Shown: positions 1-9,488 of the stretch, piece after piece
How positions within the stretch are numbered: the stretch's first letter is position 1
Layout: every line of letters starts with the position of its first letter
DNA from: an uncultured Cytophagales bacterium
GTDB taxonomy: Bacteria; Bacteroidota; Bacteroidia; Cytophagales; 172606-1
DNA length: 35,604 nt
Assembly (NCBI GenBank): GCA_902805615.1
Contig: CADCTQ010000335.1
Location: 1-35,604, forward strand
Direction of reading: 5' to 3'
Translations under genes and position numbers: made by a program
Notes under the pieces: model-generated
Databases searched by the model: none
Seen by the model: only the letters and a program-made list of their open reading frames with translations
Told to the model about the DNA's origin: nothing

Positions 1-264
1 TCTAAAGGTTTACAATTTCTGCCTAAATAGACTTTGACTCTGCCAATTCCTCAATAACAGCTAACAATCGTATAGTCCCAATGTATCAAAAACGGGCTAG
101 ACTCGAAACGGTGGACCATTTTGCGGGCCTGGCTTGCCGGTGAAAATAAACGAAATACAGTGTACAAGAGACACCAACCCTCCCGCAAACCTGATCGGTT
201 GTAATTTCCTTTTCCACCTGACACTTCTCCCCGCCCACCGGTTTGTCACAACGGTAGATAAATT

Positions 265-291
265 AAAAGCCCGGTTTCGCCGGGCTTTTTT
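265..291. terminator. Rho-independent terminator-like hairpin (AAAAGCCCGG-TTTCG-CCGGGCTTTTTT), probably bidirectional
   Basis: Perfect GC-rich stem with A-run on one side and T-run on the other, just beyond the stop of the 294-704 minus-strand ORF. Confidence 0.85.
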
Positions 292-293
292 GC

Positions 294-653
294 CTACGCC
301 GTTTCGGTTTTTTTGCCGCGCGGCGCGGCTACTACGTTGAAACCGAACTCGCCGATCTTCCGGGGTTCGTTCCGGTAGATGCCCTTGAGCACGTCGCGGC
401 TCTGGCGGACGATGGCGTCAACGGGCTCCAGCAGGGCGTCGCGCTGCTCGTAGGCCTGCTCCATGAGTCTTTTCAACTCTTCGGCGCGTTTGTGGGCGGC
501 CAGGGCCTGGGCAACCCGCGGGCCTTGCGTCTGCCAGTCGAGGACGGCCAGGGGCGAAGCCTTGCCCAACCCCTGGTGCTTCTGGTAAATGATTTCAGCC
601 AGGGCCAACAGTTCTTCTACGTTGGGGGAAATGGTAACTTTGATCTGGGGCAT
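294..653 (-). CDS. Hypothetical protein; start likely at MPQIKVTISPNVEELLALAEIIYQ rather than the longer ORF start (704)
   Basis: Non-repetitive protein-like composition, terminator immediately downstream; no family recognised. The upstream ORF extension (MPGAPLRVYFYSPMIRS) looks non-coding. Confidence 0.6.
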   Translation of the reverse strand: MPQIKVTISPNVEELLALAEIIYQKHQGLGKASPLAVLDWQTQGPRVAQALAAHKRAEELKRLMEQAYEQRDALLEPVDAIVRQSRDVLKGIYRNEPRKIGEFGFNVVAAPRGKKTETA

Positions 654-1136
654 ACTGCGGATCATTGGTGAATAAAAATAAACCCGTAGCGGCGCACCGG
701 GCAAATGCCGTCCGCCGTACCCGCCAAAGATAAGCCCTCCCGCCTGCCCGCTGCCCGCCGGAACCGCCCCGGTCCTTACAACCGTCAGATTTGCCCGGGA
801 GTTACGGGCAGGAAGTTGCCGGAATCATTCTTCAACCAGCCGGTACCAATCCCCGATTGCGCCTTTCGCATCGCCAAAACGCCCCTACCAAAATGCATAC
901 CGGCCGCAGAGAGATTCATATCACCAATCCGGAGCTTCATAGAGGTGATTCTGATTACAAAACCGCCGCCATTGATCTTCCGGCCGGCGATATTGATCCG
1001 CCGGCCGGGGCATCCTGCTTTCATGTCACCGCTTGCAGCCGTGAAACCGGCGCAATCCATGCTGCATCCGCCGGGTTGAATGGCAATACCGGGAAACGGA
1101 CGGGCAAGCCCACCGCCAGGCAAACCTGGGTAAGCA

Positions 1137-1245
1137 CGCAAAGGGATCAGGATTCACAGGATGGAAGGATAAACAGGATTTCGGCGCAAAGCGGTACGCG
1201 TACGCCTTGCGGTCTTTGCGTCTCCTTTGCGCCCCTTGCAGTTCA
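1137..1245. repeat. Intergenic repetitive block: degenerate CAGGATT-type tandem motif followed by GCAAAG/CTTTGCG motifs
   Basis: GGATCAGGATTCACAGGATGGAAGGATAAACAGGATT, then GCGCAAAG...CTTGCGGTCTTTGCGTCTCCTTTGCGCCCCTTGC. Confidence 0.6.
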
Positions 1246-1325
1246 GTGCTAACCAGTACATGTATTGAAAAAGCGTTTGTGCTGGCCCAAAATCCCACGT
1301 TTAGCGCCTGGTAGAGCAACCCCAG

Positions 1326-1472
1326 CCCACGGTTTCAACCGTGGGAGAACGGGCATAATGAGATTGCGCAACGGTTTTAACCGTTTCATTGGCAAAATGA
1401 CGCAATTCGAAGGAGTAAACGGTTAAAACCGTTGGATACCCATCGGTTCCGGTACCCAAGGTTAAAACCGTG
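1326..1472. repeat. Cluster of four REP-like palindromes with core ACGGTT(N2)AACCGT
   Basis: CCCACGGTTTCAACCGTGGG (1326-1345), AACGGTTTTAACCGTT (1370-1385), AACGGTTAAAACCGTT (1418-1433), CAAGGTTAAAACCGTG (1457-1472). Confidence 0.8.
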
Positions 1473-1943
1473 TATAAGATTAGCGCCCTGCCTAGTGGAT
1501 ACGCAGTGTGTAGATACGCAGTGAGCAGCCAGGCCGTGAGCGGGCACGGTTCCTTACGCGCTGGTCTCGTATCCCCGGCAGCGGTGGTATCGCGGCGCGT
1601 GGGCCTGGCCCAATGGCGAGGGGCGGGTTGATTAGCGGGGGGAAGCATCATTGGGCCTAGACTTTTTTGGTTCTTTTTGGGGCAATGCCAAAAAGAACAA
1701 ACCCTACTCACGCAACTATAAACCCTTCACTATCCCCTTACAAATCATCCCATCTCCTCCCCTCACAACCGCTACATCACCAACCCTAAACCCCTCAAAT
1801 ACGCATATCCGCTAATCTCATGCAAACCCGTGGGCTGGGAGGCGTCTACTCCTGAAGTCATGCGACAACATACCCTCTCTTGTCAATCCAAGTCCACGCA
1901 CGCCTGCCGGGAGGTTGTTTACGTCGCAAATGATACCCGCCAC

Positions 1944-2190
1944 CTAGCCCTTCTGGCTGGGTTGAGTCTGTTTATGCATCTGGTCGGCCATTACCTCGTC
2001 GGGCAACAGGTTGCCGGCGGCGGCCATCATCTGGTTCTTAAAGCCCGGCACCACTTTGTCATCGCCGGCCAGCAGGGCCTTGCAGCCGTCTTTGGTCACC
2101 TTGGCCGGGTCGTCCATGCTGCCTTCCTTCAACATCTTGGACGCTTCCATCTGGGCTTTGCGGAAAAAACGCTGTTGAATGCGCTCTTCT
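1944..2190 (-). pseudogene. Truncated C-terminal fragment of a short-chain dehydrogenase/reductase (SDR, DltE-like)
   Basis: In-frame FFRKAQMEASKMLKEGSMDDPAKVTKDGCKALLAGDDKVVPGFKNQMMAAAGNLLPDEVMADQMHKQ resembles SDR C-termini; no Rossmann or YxxxK region upstream before the next gene's terminator. Confidence 0.65.
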
Positions 2191-2216
2191 TGGTGTCCAT
2201 TTTTTGGATGAAGCCA

Positions 2217-2247
2217 AAATCCCCCTCCGGATGGGTGCCGGAGGGGG
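2217..2247 (-). terminator. Terminator-like hairpin downstream of the giant T9SS protein
   Basis: CCCCCTCCGG-ATGGGTG-CCGGAGGGGG perfect 10-bp stem, followed on the minus strand by ATTTTGG; 13 nt past the stop of the 2260-9399 CDS. Confidence 0.8.
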
Positions 2248-2259
2248 AAATGGGTGCGG

Positions 2260-5200
2260 CTACCGGCTGATGCGTACCTTTTGCACCGACTGCGTTCCGC
2301 CGGTGACTACCCGGAGCAGGTACACCCCGCCGGGCAGCGCGACGGTCGGCACCACAATCCGGTTGGGACCGGCCTGGACGTCGTACGTACCCGATTGGGC
2401 GCTGCGGGACAGCACATCCGTGAAGATTACCTGAGCCTTCCCAGCGGATGGGGCGGTGAACTGGATGGTGATCCGGTCGGTGGCCGGGTTGGGGTACACC
2501 CGCACCGGCAATGACCGGTTCCCGGCGGGACCAGGCGCCGGAGCCGCAGCCGTTCTGGCCGCGGACGGGGCCGGTGCCACCGGGTCGGTTACCCGCAGCA
2601 GGTCCAGGTTGGAGTTCTTCTCACCCGTGGTCGTGAGGCGGATTCTGTGCGTGCCTTCGGCCAGGTACGCGGTTGCTTCCACGAACGACCACTGCTCCCA
2701 GGAGCCCGTAAAGTTGAATACCAGGTTGGGGTTCACGGTCGTCCCGTTCACGCTCAGGGCGAAGCCTTGCTCCTGTTTGAGCCCGTTGGCGTACCGGAAC
2801 CGGAGCCGGTGCAGTCCGGTATGGCTGGCCCGTACCGTCCACTCCACGTAGTTGCCCTCGTTGCTGGGAAACTTCACGAAGCCCGTCCCGGAGTAGCCGG
2901 GCTGGTTGCTGAATACGGCCGCCCGGTACAGGCTGGCCGCTTCGGCCTCGTAGGAGGCGCTGTCGGGCGGCAGGGTCATCACGCGCAGTTCCGGCGTGGC
3001 CGCCGACCAGTTGCCGGCCGCATCGCGGGCCCGCACCCGGAAAGTGTAGCCCTGGCCGGCCGGCAGCCCGGTTGCCACGTAATCCGTCCCGCTGACCACG
3101 GCCAGCCGCAGGGTATCGCGGTACACTTCATAGGCAGTAACGCCCACGTTGTCGGTGGCGGCCGTCCAGGCCAGGGAGATGCCGTAGGGCGTCCGGGCCG
3201 GGGAGGTCAGGTCAGCCGGCGCCGTGGGCGCCTGGGTGTCGGTAGTGGTTACGGCAATCGCGGCGCTGGCGGCCGAGGCGTTGCCGGCCCGGTCGGTGGC
3301 GGTTACGTGGAACGAGTAGGCGGTACTGGCCGCCAGTCCCTTCACCGTAAAACCGGTTTCCGCCACGGGGTCGTCATTGACTTTCACCGAATCGCGGTAC
3401 ACGTCGTACCCGGCCACGCCCACGTTGTCGGTGGCCGCCGTCCAGGCGAGGGTCACCGTGCTGTCGGTCCGCGCCGGGGCGGCGAGGTCCGCGGGGGCCG
3501 CCGGGGCTTGCGTATCCGGCGTGACGACCACCAGCACGCGGCTGGCGGCAGACAGGTTGCCGGCCTCGTCCCGGGCCCGCACCCAGAAGCGGTACGTCCG
3601 GGCGGAGGCCAGGCCGGTTGCCACGAAACGGGTTTCCGTCACGTTTGCCGCGTTCACTTTCACCGAGTCCTGGTACACGTCGTAGCCGGTCACGGCCACG
3701 TTGTCGGTGGCCGCCGTCCAGGCCAGGGTCACCGTGCTGTCGGTCAGGGCCGACGCGGCGAGGTCAGCGGGAGCCGCGGGCGGCTGCCCATCGGCGGTGT
3801 TGAGGGCCACCCGCCGGGAGAGCCGGTTGTTGGAATTGTCCTGTTCGGCGTACCGCCCGATGTCATTCACGAAGGCGCCCAGCGTCAGGCTGTCCACGGT
3901 GGGAGCCCGCCACGACTGGTCGCTGTTCTGCACCAGCTCCACGGTTTCGCCCGGCTGAATGGCCGCGTTGTAGGTATCCGAATAGCCGACGTTTCCGCCG
4001 TCGATGCTGAAGGCGACGCCCGTGGTGATGCCCGCCGGCGTGGGCAGCGTGCCCCGGTTGCGCACCACGGCCACCAGCCGCAGCAGGTCGCCCGGGCGGG
4101 GTTCGGCGGGCAGGGTTTTGACGTCGGTAACGACCAGGTCCGGTCCCGGGCTGACGGGGCTGCCCAGCAGGCCCAGGAATTCGAGGTGGCTCACGGTGAT
4201 GCGCTTGTTCTCCTTGCCCACGATCCGGATGGTGTGCGTGGCGTCGGTGAGGCCCGTCTTTTCGTACACCAGCTTGTTGGGGCCTTCCAGGGCGGCGGCG
4301 GGAATGTCCACGGTGCGGTCGAGCACGTTGTCAATGTACACGTCGGCCAGGCCCATGTCGGCAGCCACGTTGGAGAACCAGCGGAAGCCGGTGCCCTTGA
4401 TGGTCATCTGCGCGTTTTCGCCCGCCCGGCTCGTTTCGTGGGCGTCGCCGCCCGCGTTGGTCACGAAGGCGGACGTGTACAGGATCGCCGGGCTGGTGTG
4501 GCTCACGAAGCGCCACTCGGGCTGCGGGGCGGCCACCCGGCCGGTATCGAGCCGGAAGTAATCGTACTCCCCGCCCTGCACCTGGCCGAAGTCCACCTGC
4601 ACGGCAATGATGTTCTTTTTGCCCGGCACCAGCGTAATGTTCTGCCGGGCTTCCTTCCAGCCGTTGTTGCTGTTGGTGATCTGAATGCGGGTGGAGAACT
4701 GCCCGGCGTTGAGTACTTCGTTCACGCGGACCGAACGTTCGGAGTCGAACGTGGAGCGGTAGCGGATGGTGAGCACGTAGTTGGCCTGTACGGCCGTGAA
4801 ACCGAAAATCTCGCAGCGGGTGGTGGTGAAGTTGTTGGTCACCATCTGCCCGTTGGAAGCGGTGGCGTTGCTTACCGCCTGCGGGAACTGCGAACCGGCC
4901 GGAATGCACCGTTCGGCTTCGAAGACCGGGCCGCCGGCCGTGACCGGCATGGCGGGCGTAGTGACCGTGGCCGGGTTGCTGCGGGGCGACTGGTTGCCCG
5001 AATCGTCGAAGGCTTCCACCGTGTAGCTGTAGGCCGTGGCTTCCTCCACCGTAAAGTCGGTGAAGAACGTAACGGCGGCCGGCGCAAGGTTGAGGTAGGT
5101 GCCGTTGCGGTAGATGCGGTAGCCCGCTACGCCCACGTTGTCGGCCGAGGGCTGCCAGGACAGGTCTACCTGCCGGAAGGAACGGGGCGTGGCCCGCAGG

Positions 5201-8200
5201 CTGAGCGGGGCCGTGGGGGCCTGGGTTTCCTTGCGGTTGAGGATGTACTGCACCGACTCGCCGGGGGCCAGCGTCTCGGTGAACGTCAGCGTGTCGCCGC
5301 CGAAATCCACGCGGGAATGGGCCTGCAGGTAGACGTCCCCGCTGCCGTACCGGTCGCCGGTGTAGGTACCGCCGCCCGGCATGGCTACTTTTACCTCCAT
5401 GGTTAGCGTCGAGGTCTCGAAGTTCACGAAGTTCATCAGGTACTTGTCCGACCGCGCACCGGTGACCGACCGTCCCAGTGCGGCGGTGTTGACGGCCCGG
5501 AAGTAGGCTTTTTTGCCGGCCAGGGCGGCCGCGTTCCCGTACACGTACGCCAGCGGTTCGCCGTGGGTGGCGTAGGCCAGCGCCAGGCGGCGGTAGGTGT
5601 TGAGCCGCGACAGGCTGGGGTCGTTGCGGTTGGGCCGCACCCGGGCATTCTCGGGGTTGAGCTTGCTCAGGGCCACGTCGGCCGTCCACATGTTGAAGGG
5701 GGCCGGGTCAAAGTCGGCGTGGTACATGATGTGGTCCACGTAGCCGATGCTGGCCCGCATTTCCCGGTCAAACACGGCGTCGAAGCGGTTTTTGTAGGTG
5801 CCGTACCGGGCGTTGTCGGTGGCGTCGTCGTTGCTGCCGGTTTCACTCATGGCCATGTCCTTGGGGAAACCGTCGCCGGTGTAGTCGGCGTAGGTGCGCA
5901 GGGTTTCTACCAGCGAGCCGCCCAGGCCGCCCACGCCCGAAGTGCTGTAGCTGTGGCCGTTGGTCAGGTCGCTCAGGTCTTCGATGGGCCGGCGCTGGGC
6001 GGGGTCGCGTTCCCAGCCGTTGGGGGTGCCGTTGGTGGGCCAGTACGCCCAGCCGGGGGCTACGATCTTGAGGTGCGGGGCGTACACGGCTTTTTCTTCC
6101 CGGGCCATGCGGGCCACGGCCACGTTGCCCGCCTGCGAGGTGTTGAACAGGCCCGGCTCGTTGGAGATTTCCAGGGCGGCAAACAGGTCGCCGTAGTCGG
6201 CCAGGTACTGCCGGAAGCGCCGCCGGCCGGCTTCGGTCATCGTGCCGCTGCCGGCTTCCCGGTTGATGAAGCCGCCCGGGAAGGTGATCGGCATGGCCAC
6301 CAGGTTCAACTGCTTGAGGGTTTGCAGGTACGCCCGGCGGTCGGCGGTGAGGCCGTCTTCGGCCGTGATGCCGATCCGGATCCAGTTGCCGCTGTAGGCA
6401 ATGCCGCTCCACTTGGAAAGCAGGAAGGCGTTGCGGGCGTTGATCTCGCCGTTCGAACGGAAGTCGTTGCCCAGGTGGACGTACCGGCCGTGGAGGGGTT
6501 CCCGGGCTTTTTCGGCCAGTGTCTTCAACGTTACGTGGTCCCACTCCCACCAGTGGTATTGGTCGCCGGTGTTGTCGGCAAACAGGCCCCGGTCGGCTTC
6601 CAGCTTCAGTTCGTTGACGCCGGTTTTGAGGAATTCTTTGGGAATGTAGAGGCGGTAGGTCTCCTTGAACTTATACGTGAGCCCGTTGCCGTTGAGGCCG
6701 GCAATCTGGATCATCCCCGCCAGGGTGTTGTTGGAGAACACGGCCATCTGGGGCGTGGACTGGAAGGCGTCCAGGATGCGGAAGCTTAGTTCCACCCCGA
6801 ACTCGGGAATCGCCAACAGGTTGTAGGTGAGTTTCAAAGCCCCGTTCTTGTCGAGCTTTAGCCCCTTGGAGATGAGCTTCCAGTCGCTGCGCGTGTTCCA
6901 GTCGGCGGGCACGGCCAGCGAATCGGTGCGCCGGGCCGCGGCGTAGTCGGCAAATTCCGCCGAACGGTTGTCGTCGCGGCCGATGCGCCACAGGACCGTA
7001 CCGGGCACCACGGGTTCGGCCGGGACCGGGCTGATGGTGTAGGCGCCGTTGGCCGAAAGCGGGTAACCGGCCGGCCGGGAGGCCGCGGCATCGGCTTTGA
7101 CGCGTACCTGCACGGCGCCGAAGGCGTACACCTCGTCGCCCACCGGCTGCGGGTTATCCGTCACGGGCTGCCAGGTCTGGCCCTTGTTCACCGAGTATTC
7201 GTAAAAGCCGGCGCCCGGGTACTTGCCCGCATCCGTCCAGGCAAAGGTGTCTTTCGCGTCGTCCACCACGGGGCCGGCGGGCACCACGTCGGCGGCGGGT
7301 TCGAGGCGGAAGTAGTCGTAGTCGGCCCCCTGCGTGTCGCCGAACTCGGTTCTCAGGACGAGGGTGTTGTTCTCATTGGCCCGCAGGGGCAGGAGCTGCT
7401 GGTAGACGGCAAAGCCGTTGCCCGAATTGAGCAGGGTGATTTTGGTCACCTGCCCGTTGACGATCAGGGACTTGACCTTGTTCTCGTCGGCGCGGTAGCG
7501 GATCGAAAGCAGGTACTCCCCGTCCCCGAAGGCGTAGAACGCCGGCAGCGTGAGGGCCGTGGTGGTGGTATTGTTGCCCACTTCCTTGCCCCCGGAAGCC
7601 CCGCTGTTGTTGTAGATTTTGGGAAACTCCGACGTGGCGGCAACCAGGCTTTCGGCCTCGAACAACGGTCCCGCCGGGGCCGACGGTACGGTGGTGGTGG
7701 TCAGCGAACTCCCGGTGGCAAAGCCGTCGGCGTCCCGGGCTTTCACGGTAAAGGTGTAGGTGGTGCCCGCCGCAAGGCCGGACGCGGCGAAGGTGGTTCC
7801 GGTGGTGGAGCCGAGCAGGGTCGTGCCGTTGAGTACGTCGTAGCCGGTTACCCCCACGTCGTCGGTGGCGGCCTCCCAGGCCAGGTCCACGGTGGTGGTC
7901 GTTTTGGCGGTGGCGCGCAGGTTGCCCGGCGCCGACGGGTAGGGCGGCACGAACGGGCTCAGGCGGTTGCCGGGAATGGGTCTTTCCAGGACGGCATCGG
8001 GCAACTGCCAGCCCACCGCCAGGTTATCCCCGCCGGTGGCTTCCTTGCAGAGGGCTTCGATGTAGTACTTGTTGCCGGCCTGCAACGGGATGAGGGCTGA
8101 TTTCTGGGAAGGGAACTTGGTCCACTCGCGGGAAGCGGTGAAGCCGGTCACGGAAGCAATTCTCGTTTTGTTGGCCGGGTCGGCATTGGTGCTCAGCCAC

Positions 8201-9399
8201 AACTCACCGTTGTCGTCGGAAGTCATCCAGAAGGTATAGTTGCCGCTTACCGGCGGACACACGTACCCCCGGATGCGCGTCGCGTAGTTGTCGCCGATGT
8301 TGACGGGGGCTTCGAACGAAGGAATCAAAACGGAGGTATTGGGTACCGTGTTGACGGGAATGCTCGAAATGGCGTTGCCGGCCAGGTTGGTCCACACTTC
8401 CCGCAAGATATTTCCCGTAACGGTGCAGGGCGTCTGCACGGGTACGGTCGTTGCCGTCACGGCCGCACCGGGGGTGGACAACCGCCCCCCGGCGTCCCGG
8501 GCCCGCACGGAGAAGGAAAAGGTGCCGCCCGACCGCAGGCCCGTCACCGTAAACGTAGTGTCGCCGTCGGTGGTGCCGGCCAGGGCCGTGCCGTTGTACA
8601 CGTCGTAGCCCGTGACGGCCACGTCGTCGGTGGCGGCCCGCCAGGCCAGTTGCACCGAAGTGGTTTCCACTGCCACCACCTTCAGGCCCGCCGGGGTCAT
8701 CGGGTATTCGGGCACGAAGGGCGAAAGGCGGCTCCCGGGAATGGGCCGCTCAAAAATGCCGCCGGGCAACTGCCAGCCCACGGCCAGGTTGTCGCCGCCG
8801 GTGGCTTCCTTGGCAACGGCTTCGATGTAGTAGGCCGTTCCCGCTTCGAGGGGGATGGGGGCCGACTGCTGGGAAGGGTACTTGCCCCACTCCCGGGAAG
8901 CAGTAAAGTCGTTGACGGCCGCAATGCGGACCTTGCCGGCCGGGTCGGCGGCCGTGCCCAGCCACAGTTCGCTCTTGTCGTCGGAGGCGATCCAGAACGT
9001 GTAGTTGCCGCTCACCGGCGGGCACAGGTAGCCCCGGATGCGGGTGGCGTAGTTGTCGCCGATGTTGAGCGGCGCTTCGAACAGGGTCAGGTAGTTGATG
9101 CTTTTAGGGGTGGTACTCACCGGCACGTCCGACACGTTCACGCCGGGGATGCCGTCCCAGAACTCGCGCAGGATGGTACCCGTGGCCGCGCAGGGAGCGG
9201 CCGCTGGCCGGGCGGCCCGGTACGGGGAACGCGCTTCCAATGGGACCTTTTTGTCGTCCGCCGGACGGGTGGGCGCCGGTCCGGCCTCCGCGGCCGCCGG
9301 GGCGAAAAGGTGGGCAAAGAGGGCCAGCAATACCAGCAGTTTGTGCCGCGTACGGGTGCTGGGACGGGCAGGATGGGGGGTGTAAGGGTTCAGGTGCAT
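2260..9399 (-). CDS. Giant secreted multidomain protein: signal peptide, PA14-FN3-PA14-FN3, CBM-like, rhamnogalacturonan-lyase-like beta domain, GH-A-like TIM-barrel core, FN3, CBM-like, CARDB-like, 3xFN3, CBM6/35-like, T9SS type A sorting tail
   Basis: 2400-aa ORF (GTG at 9462 in track; ATG at 9399 gives signal peptide MHLNPYTPHPARPSTRTRHKLLVLLALFAHLFAPAAAEA). ALEISNEPG and MSETGSNDD motifs; terminal PVRVYPNPATDRITIQF...GGVYLLRVVTGGTQSVQKVRISR. Confidence 0.93.
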   Translation of the reverse strand: MHLNPYTPHPARPSTRTRHKLLVLLALFAHLFAPAAAEAGPAPTRPADDKKVPLEARSPYRAARPAAAPCAATGTILREFWDGIPGVNVSDVPVSTTPKSINYLTLFEAPLNIGDNYATRIRGYLCPPVSGNYTFWIASDDKSELWLGTAADPAGKVRIAAVNDFTASREWGKYPSQQSAPIPLEAGTAYYIEAVAKEATGGDNLAVGWQLPGGIFERPIPGSRLSPFVPEYPMTPAGLKVVAVETTSVQLAWRAATDDVAVTGYDVYNGTALAGTTDGDTTFTVTGLRSGGTFSFSVRARDAGGRLSTPGAAVTATTVPVQTPCTVTGNILREVWTNLAGNAISSIPVNTVPNTSVLIPSFEAPVNIGDNYATRIRGYVCPPVSGNYTFWMTSDDNGELWLSTNADPANKTRIASVTGFTASREWTKFPSQKSALIPLQAGNKYYIEALCKEATGGDNLAVGWQLPDAVLERPIPGNRLSPFVPPYPSAPGNLRATAKTTTTVDLAWEAATDDVGVTGYDVLNGTTLLGSTTGTTFAASGLAAGTTYTFTVKARDADGFATGSSLTTTTVPSAPAGPLFEAESLVAATSEFPKIYNNSGASGGKEVGNNTTTTALTLPAFYAFGDGEYLLSIRYRADENKVKSLIVNGQVTKITLLNSGNGFAVYQQLLPLRANENNTLVLRTEFGDTQGADYDYFRLEPAADVVPAGPVVDDAKDTFAWTDAGKYPGAGFYEYSVNKGQTWQPVTDNPQPVGDEVYAFGAVQVRVKADAAASRPAGYPLSANGAYTISPVPAEPVVPGTVLWRIGRDDNRSAEFADYAAARRTDSLAVPADWNTRSDWKLISKGLKLDKNGALKLTYNLLAIPEFGVELSFRILDAFQSTPQMAVFSNNTLAGMIQIAGLNGNGLTYKFKETYRLYIPKEFLKTGVNELKLEADRGLFADNTGDQYHWWEWDHVTLKTLAEKAREPLHGRYVHLGNDFRSNGEINARNAFLLSKWSGIAYSGNWIRIGITAEDGLTADRRAYLQTLKQLNLVAMPITFPGGFINREAGSGTMTEAGRRRFRQYLADYGDLFAALEISNEPGLFNTSQAGNVAVARMAREEKAVYAPHLKIVAPGWAYWPTNGTPNGWERDPAQRRPIEDLSDLTNGHSYSTSGVGGLGGSLVETLRTYADYTGDGFPKDMAMSETGSNDDATDNARYGTYKNRFDAVFDREMRASIGYVDHIMYHADFDPAPFNMWTADVALSKLNPENARVRPNRNDPSLSRLNTYRRLALAYATHGEPLAYVYGNAAALAGKKAYFRAVNTAALGRSVTGARSDKYLMNFVNFETSTLTMEVKVAMPGGGTYTGDRYGSGDVYLQAHSRVDFGGDTLTFTETLAPGESVQYILNRKETQAPTAPLSLRATPRSFRQVDLSWQPSADNVGVAGYRIYRNGTYLNLAPAAVTFFTDFTVEEATAYSYTVEAFDDSGNQSPRSNPATVTTPAMPVTAGGPVFEAERCIPAGSQFPQAVSNATASNGQMVTNNFTTTRCEIFGFTAVQANYVLTIRYRSTFDSERSVRVNEVLNAGQFSTRIQITNSNNGWKEARQNITLVPGKKNIIAVQVDFGQVQGGEYDYFRLDTGRVAAPQPEWRFVSHTSPAILYTSAFVTNAGGDAHETSRAGENAQMTIKGTGFRWFSNVAADMGLADVYIDNVLDRTVDIPAAALEGPNKLVYEKTGLTDATHTIRIVGKENKRITVSHLEFLGLLGSPVSPGPDLVVTDVKTLPAEPRPGDLLRLVAVVRNRGTLPTPAGITTGVAFSIDGGNVGYSDTYNAAIQPGETVELVQNSDQSWRAPTVDSLTLGAFVNDIGRYAEQDNSNNRLSRRVALNTADGQPPAAPADLAASALTDSTVTLAWTAATDNVAVTGYDVYQDSVKVNAANVTETRFVATGLASARTYRFWVRARDEAGNLSAASRVLVVVTPDTQAPAAPADLAAPARTDSTVTLAWTAATDNVGVAGYDVYRDSVKVNDDPVAETGFTVKGLAASTAYSFHVTATDRAGNASAASAAIAVTTTDTQAPTAPADLTSPARTPYGISLAWTAATDNVGVTAYEVYRDTLRLAVVSGTDYVATGLPAGQGYTFRVRARDAAGNWSAATPELRVMTLPPDSASYEAEAASLYRAAVFSNQPGYSGTGFVKFPSNEGNYVEWTVRASHTGLHRLRFRYANGLKQEQGFALSVNGTTVNPNLVFNFTGSWEQWSFVEATAYLAEGTHRIRLTTTGEKNSNLDLLRVTDPVAPAPSAARTAAAPAPGPAGNRSLPVRVYPNPATDRITIQFTAPSAGKAQVIFTDVLSRSAQSGTYDVQAGPNRIVVPTVALPGGVYLLRVVTGGTQSVQKVRISR

Positions 9400-9436
9400 A
9401 GCGAATGGGTGGGGAATTGTAATGAGGCAGGAAGGT

Positions 9437-9470
9437 AAAAAGGGCTGCGGCGAATCATGCACCGCAGCCC
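9437..9470 (-). terminator. Terminator/attenuator-like hairpin between the two giant paralogs
   Basis: GGGCTGCGG...CCGCAGCCC 9-bp perfect stem followed on the minus strand by TTTTTACC. Confidence 0.75.
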
Positions 9471-9488
9471 CGTACTTACCCGGATTGG

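Noticed and set aside
705-1711. Several overlapping ORFs on both strands between the hypothetical gene and the SDR remnant
   Set aside because: Pro/Arg-rich, mutually overlapping, pass through palindromes and repeats; treated as non-coding
2647-5406. 919-aa plus-strand ORF opposite the first giant gene
   Set aside because: Gly/Arg/His/Val-rich low-complexity translation, antisense to a recognisable T9SS multidomain gene; shadow ORF from GC-rich codon usage
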